64,000 bases of DNA from the NCBI GenBank assembly GCA_963722815.1, contig CAVROM010000011.1, positions 62,001 through 126,000 of the forward strand, written 5' to 3'. The position numbers and the translations under genes are program-made. Below are positions 59,559-64,000 of this stretch, one piece after another. Within the stretch, counting starts at the first letter, position 1, and every line of letters begins with the position of its first letter. This DNA comes from DASQFQ01 sp963722815 (GTDB taxonomy: Bacteria > Actinomycetota > Thermoleophilia > Solirubrobacterales > Solirubrobacteraceae). Below the pieces are notes generated by a model. The model was not told where the DNA came from and did not search any database. It was given only the letters and a program-made list of their open reading frames with translations.

Positions 59559-61672
59559 GCCGGCGCCGTCTCCGACAGCCCGATCCGCCGGTGCAGCCGC
59601 GCCAGCGGCCGCGGCGCCCACCAGTTGCGGTCGCCCAGCAGCCGCATCAGCGACGGCACGAGCAGCGCGCGCACGATCGTCGCGTCGATCAGCACCGCGA
59701 GCGCGGTCCCGACCCCGAGCTGCTTGATGAAGATGATCTGCGAGGTCGCGAACGCGCCGATCGCGATCACGAACAGCAGCGCGGCGAACGTGACGATGCG
59801 GCCGGTCCGCTCGAGCCCGAGCGCGACCGCCTCCTCGTTGCTCGCGCCTTTGTCGTGCGCCTCCTTGATGCGCGTGAGCAGGAACACGCCGTAGTCGGTC
59901 GAGAGCCCGAACGCGACCGCGAAGAGCAGCACCGGCTGGCTGGATTCGAGCGCGCCCTGGCTCGTGAAGCCGAGCAGGCCCTCGAGGTGGCCGTCCTGGA
60001 AGATCAGCACCAGCAGGCCGAACGCGGCGCTCAGCGTCAGCAGGTTCATCACCAGCGCCTTCACCGGCAGCACGACCGACCCCGTCATCAGGAACAGGAT
60101 GACGAGCGTGGTGCCCGCGAGGATCGCCAGCGCAAGCGGCAGCGAGTCGCTCAGCGCCTTCTGCTGGTCGAGGAACGCGGCGGTGAGGCCGCCGACGCGC
60201 ACCGGCACCGGCGACTCGATCGCCCGCACGTCGCGGACCACCTCCTTGGCCGGCTCGCCGAGCGGGCGGCCGCGGGCGACGAGGTCGATCCGGTAGAGGC
60301 CGTCGGCGGCCTGCACGCGCGGCTCGCCGACCACGCCGCGGACGTTCCCGAGCCGCTGCGCGTAGCGCTCGACCGCGGCGCGATCCTCGGGGCCGCCGCG
60401 GGCCGCGACGAAGACCGGGGTGGCGCGGTTGGGCGGGAACTCCTTGGCGAGCGCGTCGTCGACCACGCGGGCGGAGTGGTCGCGCGGGAGCACGCTCGCG
60501 TCGACGCCGGTGAACTTGATGCCCCAGAACGGGATCCCGAGCACGATCAGGAGCGTGGCCGCGCCGGCCGCCACCGGCACCGGGCGGCGCATGATCATGT
60601 GCGAGAGCCGGTACCAGAAGCCGCCGCGCTCGCCCGAGGCGTCGCGGTGGATCGACTCCTGCCAGCGCCGCGGGCTGAGCGCGTTCACGCGCGGGCCGAG
60701 CGCGGCGAGGATCGCGGGCAGCAGCGTCGTCGCGACGAGCGCGGCCATCAGCGCGCACACCAGCCCGCCGACGCCCATCGAGTAGAGGAAGCGCAGCGGG
60801 AAAACGAGCAGCGAGGCGAGCGCCGCCGCCACCGTGACCGAGGAGAACAGCACCGTGCGGCCCGCGGTGGTCATCGTCGCGCGCAGCGCCGCGCCGGTGT
60901 CCAGCCCGCGCTCGAGCTCCTCGCGGAAGCGCGACACGACGAACAGCGAGTAGTCGATCGCGAGGCCGAGCCCGAGCCCGGTGATGAGGTTCAGCGCGTA
61001 GATCGACATCGGCTCGATCGCGCCGTTGACGAACCGCATCGCCAGGAACGAGAGCATGATCGTGGCGCCGCCCACCGCGAGCGGGAGCAGCGCGGCGACG
61101 ACGCTGCGGAACACGAACAGCGACAGCAGGAACAGGATCGGGAACGCGAGCAGCTCGGCCCGCGCGATGTCCTCCGACACCTGCTCGCCGACCTGGTCGC
61201 GGGCGATGTCGTTGCCGCCGATCGTCACGCCGGGGATGCGCTCGAGCCGCGGCTGCACGGTGTCGAGAACGTCGCCGCCGTTCTCGGGGAACGAGGCCGC
61301 GACGTAGGAGGAGCGCCCGTCCTTCGAGACGAGGCTGCGGTCGCCGCCGCGCTCGTAGCGGATGAGCTTCATGCCCGGGACCTTCAGCGCGGCCTCGACG
61401 CGGTCGAGCTTGCGCTGGCCGGCCGCCGAGTCGGCCGGCGCGCCGAGCCGGACGAGCGCGACGAGGTCGGGAGCCGCGCTGTTCTTCGTGGCGCGGGCGA
61501 TGTCGCGCGACGCCAGCGGCGCCTCCGAGCTGGGGTCGTCGAAGTCGCCGCTCGAGTCGAGCAGGCCGAACACCTGCCCGCCGAAGAAGCCGGCGACGAG
61601 CACCACCGCCATCGAGCCCCACAGGAAGCGCCGCCGCCGGCGATAGATCAGGGCGGCCAGGCGGTCGAGCAT
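59555..61672 (-). CDS. MMPL/RND-family lipid or drug exporter
   Basis: A 705-residue 11-12 helix proton-driven transporter. First helix FLWGSMAVVLVAGFFGGQVF; the sterol-sensing-like block GLGLGLAIDYSLFVVSRFRE holds the paired Asp-Tyr of the proton relay, repeated as AVAFGLSTDYGVFLLTRIKE in the second half. Large periplasmic loops are present between TM1-2 and TM7-8. In mycobacteria such proteins export lipids. ATG 61672 overlaps the TetR stop (TGATG), so the TetR is probably its repressor. Substrate unknown. Confidence 0.92.
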   Translation of the reverse strand: MLDRLAALIYRRRRRFLWGSMAVVLVAGFFGGQVFGLLDSSGDFDDPSSEAPLASRDIARATKNSAAPDLVALVRLGAPADSAAGQRKLDRVEAALKVPGMKLIRYERGGDRSLVSKDGRSSYVAASFPENGGDVLDTVQPRLERIPGVTIGGNDIARDQVGEQVSEDIARAELLAFPILFLLSLFVFRSVVAALLPLAVGGATIMLSFLAMRFVNGAIEPMSIYALNLITGLGLGLAIDYSLFVVSRFREELERGLDTGAALRATMTTAGRTVLFSSVTVAAALASLLVFPLRFLYSMGVGGLVCALMAALVATTLLPAILAALGPRVNALSPRRWQESIHRDASGERGGFWYRLSHMIMRRPVPVAAGAATLLIVLGIPFWGIKFTGVDASVLPRDHSARVVDDALAKEFPPNRATPVFVAARGGPEDRAAVERYAQRLGNVRGVVGEPRVQAADGLYRIDLVARGRPLGEPAKEVVRDVRAIESPVPVRVGGLTAAFLDQQKALSDSLPLALAILAGTTLVILFLMTGSVVLPVKALVMNLLTLSAAFGLLVLIFQDGHLEGLLGFTSQGALESSQPVLLFAVAFGLSTDYGVFLLTRIKEAHDKGASNEEAVALGLERTGRIVTFAALLFVIAIGAFATSQIIFIKQLGVGTALAVLIDATIVRALLVPSLMRLLGDRNWWAPRPLARLHRRIGLSETAPA

Positions 61673-62238
61673 CAGTCCTGGTCGGAGAGCAGCGCGTGCG
61701 GGTCGAGCCAGCAGGTCGCCCACTCCTCGCCCGGCCCCAGCGCCTCGAGCTGGAGCGCCGCGATGACGTTGAGCAGCATCCCGTGGGAGAAGAACGAGAA
61801 CAGGTCGGCCGGGGAGGCGCCGGTCGCCTCGTGCACCTGGCGCACCAGCGTGGCGAAGCCCTCCCGAACGTGCTCCTGGATCTCCGGGTCGGCGCAGGCG
61901 GCGTAGCTCTGCATCTGGAACAGGAGCGCGTCGCGGTCGGCGAGCAGGGCGTTGTAGGAGTCGCCCATCGCCTTCATCCGCTCCTCCGCCGGAAGGTCGG
62001 CCGCGGCGTCGGCGAACGTCGCGGCGATCCGGTCGTGCATCGCCGCGTTGCAGGCGAGGAACAGCTCGCGCTTGGTGCCGAAGAGGCGGAACAGGTACGG
62101 CTGCGAGATGCCCGCCTCGCGCGCGACCTGGTCGGTCGAGGTGCCGTTGTAGCCGTTCTGCGCGAAGTGCCGGATTGCGATCTCGACGATCTCGCGCCGG
62201 CGCTCCTCGGCGGAGCGGCGGGTCGGGGCGGAGGCCAT
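61672..62238 (-). CDS. TetR family transcriptional regulator
   Basis: A 188-residue repressor: HTH GYNGTSTDQVAREAGISQPY, LFRLFGTKRELFLACN at about 28-65, then a ligand-binding helical domain. It is upstream of and overlapping the MMPL gene, so most likely controls that exporter and itself. A partial palindrome AGTGACTACTTACT at 62251-62264 lies 13 bases before its start. Inducer unknown; local lipid genes suggest a fatty acyl molecule. Confidence 0.9.
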   Translation of the reverse strand: MASAPTRRSAEERRREIVEIAIRHFAQNGYNGTSTDQVAREAGISQPYLFRLFGTKRELFLACNAAMHDRIAATFADAAADLPAEERMKAMGDSYNALLADRDALLFQMQSYAACADPEIQEHVREGFATLVRQVHEATGASPADLFSFFSHGMLLNVIAALQLEALGPGEEWATCWLDPHALLSDQD

Positions 62239-62248
62239 GCCCGTGAGG

Positions 62249-63148
62249 TTAGTGACTACTTACTTCGGCGTCAAGCACGAGCGGCGCCGCGGCCCGTGCC
62301 GGCAGCTTCAACGTGGCCAGGACGACTCCTCCGAGGATCACCACCACGCCGAGCAGCTGCAGCGTCGACGGGTGCTCGCCGAGGATCACCACCCCAAGCG
62401 CGACCGAGCCGATCGGCTGCACCAGCAGCAGCACCGAGGTCAGCGCCGCCGGGAGCCGCGGCAGCGACACCGAGATCAGCAACCAGCCGACCACCTGCGA
62501 CGTCAGCGCGAGCAGGAGCAGCCAGCCGTGGGCGGGCCAGCTCGGGACGAGGTCGACCTCGCCCAGCAGCGCGCCCGCCAGGGCCGACACCACCGCCGAG
62601 GTGGCGGTCGCGTCGAGCAGCGGGCCCGCCGGGCGGCGGACGTCCCGGTTGATCTGCCGCAGCACGAGCAGGAACGCCGCGTAAGCGACCGTGGTGAGGA
62701 TGCCGTAGACCGTGCCGAGCACCGGGTCGCGGCCGTAGCCGCCGGTCTCGAGCACGCCGGAGATCATCACCGCGCCGGTGAGGACGACCGGCACCGCCGC
62801 GAGGATCCGCCGCTCCGGCCGCTCGCCCAGCACCGCCCAGGCGGCGAACGCCACCAACACGACCTGGAGGTTGCCGAGCACGGTCGACAGGCCGGCGCCG
62901 ACGTCGGCGATCGAGTGGTGCCAGAGGATCAGGTCGGCGGAGAACAGCGCGCCCGCGACCGCGCCGATCCGGTGGTCGCGCCGCGGCCGCCGGCCGTAGA
63001 GGCGGGCCTCCCGCGCCGCCAGCAGGGCCAGCAGCGGCACCGCGTAGAGGCAGCGGAACACGGCGGCCGTGCTCGGCTCCACCTTCGCGAGCTTCACGAG
63101 GATCGCGGAGAACGCGATCGTGAGCGCGCCCAGCAGCCCTGCCAGCAC
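62249..63148 (-). CDS. EamA/DMT-family transporter
   Basis: Ten-helix drug/metabolite transporter, 299 residues from GTG 63148 (VLAGLLGALTIAFSAILVKL). The two EamA repeats are seen: first around TIAFSAILVKLAKVEPSTAA to LVAFAAWAVLGERPERR, second from GILTTVAYAAFLLVLRQINR to VVILGEHPSTLQLLGVVVIL GG. CTG 63184, overlapping the folB stop as CTGA, is an alternative start adding SDGGPRWGRRP. It is the third gene on the folP-folB strand and interrupts the folate set. Substrate unknown. Confidence 0.88.
   Translation of the reverse strand: MLAGLLGALTIAFSAILVKLAKVEPSTAAVFRCLYAVPLLALLAAREARLYGRRPRRDHRIGAVAGALFSADLILWHHSIADVGAGLSTVLGNLQVVLVAFAAWAVLGERPERRILAAVPVVLTGAVMISGVLETGGYGRDPVLGTVYGILTTVAYAAFLLVLRQINRDVRRPAGPLLDATATSAVVSALAGALLGEVDLVPSWPAHGWLLLLALTSQVVGWLLISVSLPRLPAALTSVLLLVQPIGSVALGVVILGEHPSTLQLLGVVVILGGVVLATLKLPARAAAPLVLDAEVSSH
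62251..62264. promoter_or_regulatory. possible TetR operator
   Basis: AGTGACTACTTACT shows AGT.A.TA.T.ACT symmetry and sits 13 bases before the TetR start. It also lies inside the 3' end of the EamA gene. Weak evidence: only partial symmetry and a single copy seen. Confidence 0.35.
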
Positions 63149-63180
63149 CGGCCGGCGGCCCCAGCGGGGCCCGCCGTCGC

Positions 63181-63621
63181 TCAGTGCTCCTCCCGCCAGA
63201 CCTCGACGGAGACCTCCTCGACCGGCAGCGGGATCGGCGGTTCCGGCTTGCTCGCCTTCACCGTCACGCTCTCCGCGCCGAACTGCGTGGAGAGGCGCTC
63301 GGCGATCACCGCGCACAGCCGCTCCAGCGTCTTGTACGAGCGCGCTTGGGCGGCGAGCGCGATCGCCTGGCAGACCTCGGCGTAGTCGACCGTGTCCTCG
63401 ACCCGGTCGGTCACCAGCGCGTCCGGCTCGCCGACGTCGAAGCGGACGTCGAGCACGAGCCGCTGGCCGATCTCCCGCTCGGCCGCGGTGACGCCGTGGT
63501 GCGTGTAGAGCGAGAGGCCGACGATCTCGACCGTGACGCCGACCTCGGGACCTTCCCGTTCGTCGTCGTCGTCGTCCGTCAGGTCGTCGTCGTCGTAGTC
63601 CTCGGGCTCGTCGCGGGCCAT
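63181..63621 (-). CDS. folB: dihydroneopterin aldolase with poly-Asp N-terminus
   Basis: Converts dihydroneopterin to 6-hydroxymethyl-dihydropterin and glycolaldehyde. Residues 1-28 are almost all Asp/Glu (DDDDLTDDDDDEREGPE), then the conserved core: IVGLSLYTHHGVTAAEREIG (catalytic Glu), DRVEDTVDYAEVCQAIAL, LERLCAVIAERL and VKASKPEPPIPLPVEEVSVE (catalytic Lys). The acidic extension is coded by a GAC repeat. The start overlaps the folP end by 43 bases in another frame. Confidence 0.94.
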   Translation of the reverse strand: MARDEPEDYDDDDLTDDDDDEREGPEVGVTVEIVGLSLYTHHGVTAAEREIGQRLVLDVRFDVGEPDALVTDRVEDTVDYAEVCQAIALAAQARSYKTLERLCAVIAERLSTQFGAESVTVKASKPEPPIPLPVEEVSVEVWREEH

Positions 63622-64000
63622 CGGTCCGTCAACGTAGCAGCGGCCACGGTGAGCGCATCCGCGGTCTCCCGCACGTCGTGGACGCGGAAGATCGACGCGC
63701 CCCGCTCGAGCGCGAGCACGTTCGCGGCGGCGGTCGCCACCGCGCGCTCGCCGACCTCGCGGCCGGTCAGCTTGCCGAGGAACGACTTGCGCGAGACGCC
63801 GAACACCACCGGCCGGCCGATCGCGACGATCTCGTCGAGTCGCCGGATCAGCTCGAGGTTGTGCTCGACGGTCTTGCCGAAGCCGATGCCGGGGTCGAGC
63901 ATCACCCGCTCCTCGGCCACGCCCTCGCCGACCGCGTACGCGAGCCGCGCCTCGAGGAACGCCTTGACCTCGGAGACGACGTCGTCGTAGCGCGGGTCCC
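63579..64000 (-). CDS. folP: dihydropteroate synthase, 5' end beyond the window
   Basis: Condenses hydroxymethyl-dihydropterin pyrophosphate with p-aminobenzoate; target of sulfonamides. The visible C-terminal 139 residues hold VMLDPGIGFGKTVEHNLELI, RPVVFGVSRKSFLGKLTGRE (Ser-Arg-Lys pterin/phosphate site) and ASIFRVHDVRETADALTVAA (Arg-x-His), all intact. The frame is open to the edge, so the gene continues past 64000. The last residues are six Thr from the same bases that code Asp in folB. Followed by folB and EamA on the same strand. Confidence 0.95.
   Translation of the reverse strand, partial: DPRYDDVVSEVKAFLEARLAYAVGEGVAEERVMLDPGIGFGKTVEHNLELIRRLDEIVAIGRPVVFGVSRKSFLGKLTGREVGERAVATAAANVLALERGASIFRVHDVRETADALTVAAATLTDRWPATSPRTTTTTT

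Noticed and set aside
63540..63625. CRISPR-like short direct repeats
   Set aside because: They are GAC codon runs inside overlapping genes, with no spacers; no CRISPR array or cas gene was seen anywhere in the window.

Overview
The window is uniformly very GC-rich and densely coded, with short gaps, many GTG starts and many ATGA/GTGA/TGATG gene overlaps. The gene content and core gene order point to a high-GC actinobacterium. CarD, DisA, RadA, IspD, IspF, CysS and RlmB, and then ClpC, LysS, GreA, Dus, CoaX, FolK, FolB and FolP, follow the order familiar from Mycobacterium tuberculosis, although interrupted here. The SigH-like factor and the giant PKD protein suggest the Thermoleophilia (Solirubrobacterales: Solirubrobacter, Conexibacter and relatives). 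That placement is my inference and was not checked by a search.

Layout. 0-5.5 kb: two ECF sigma factors, a small membrane protein, a PlsC/GpsA pair that looks like one fused gene split by a one-base shift, a membrane protein, an epimerase and a GFA protein. 5.6-12.6 kb: accessory genes, including a PD-(D/E)XK remnant abutting tRNA-Thr, a secreted Ig-like protein, a lipoprotein, a P450, a lipoprotein FKBP isomerase, a TetR gene with two operators, a DUF2339 gene with an internal deletion, and LOG, YunG-like and HNH proteins. 12.6-15.4 kb: core sigH-like, rlmB and cysS. 15.5-21.1 kb: a plus-strand accessory block (SCP2-hydrolase fusion, acyltransferase, SRPBCC, MFS, ABM-like, VOC, sigma factor with a SnoaL-like tail). 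21.1-30 kb: core ispF, ispD, carD, disA and radA, with a PHP phosphatase, a CDP-alcohol transferase, a TauE exporter and a membrane protein between them. 30-40.8 kb: a SARP/AAA/TPR regulator divergent from a kinase-GAF protein, a broken AbiEi-DUF559 gene, a molybdenum hydroxylase operon full of frameshifts, and a MarR/NmrA-like divergent pair. 40.8-51.4 kb: YceI, amidohydrolase, DUF1697, rhomboid, MDR and Usp-like genes, then core clpC, lysS, greA, dus and coaX. 51.5-62.2 kb: a giant secreted PKD/cadherin-like protein broken by frameshifts, a GST, folK, a thioesterase, an MMPL exporter and a TetR. 62.2-64 kb: EamA, folB and folP (cut by the window edge).

Together the core genes serve translation and tRNA/rRNA modification, isoprenoid, folate and CoA synthesis, c-di-AMP signalling and proteostasis. 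The accessory blocks are mainly envelope, lipid, export and regulatory genes.

The least explained signals are non-coding: a 39-nt structured unit in three copies (one exactly in codon phase inside a membrane-protein gene); a TetR-type operator present twice beside its regulator gene and once 13 kb away; two 47-49 bp near-perfect palindromes; a 108-bp hairpin-forming element between carD and ispD; and a perfect 15-bp hairpin inside ispD. Frameshifts cluster in 36.5-40.2 kb and 53.4-55.9 kb. Because the reading continues without stops in the shifted frames, sequencing or assembly error is at least as likely as gene decay.
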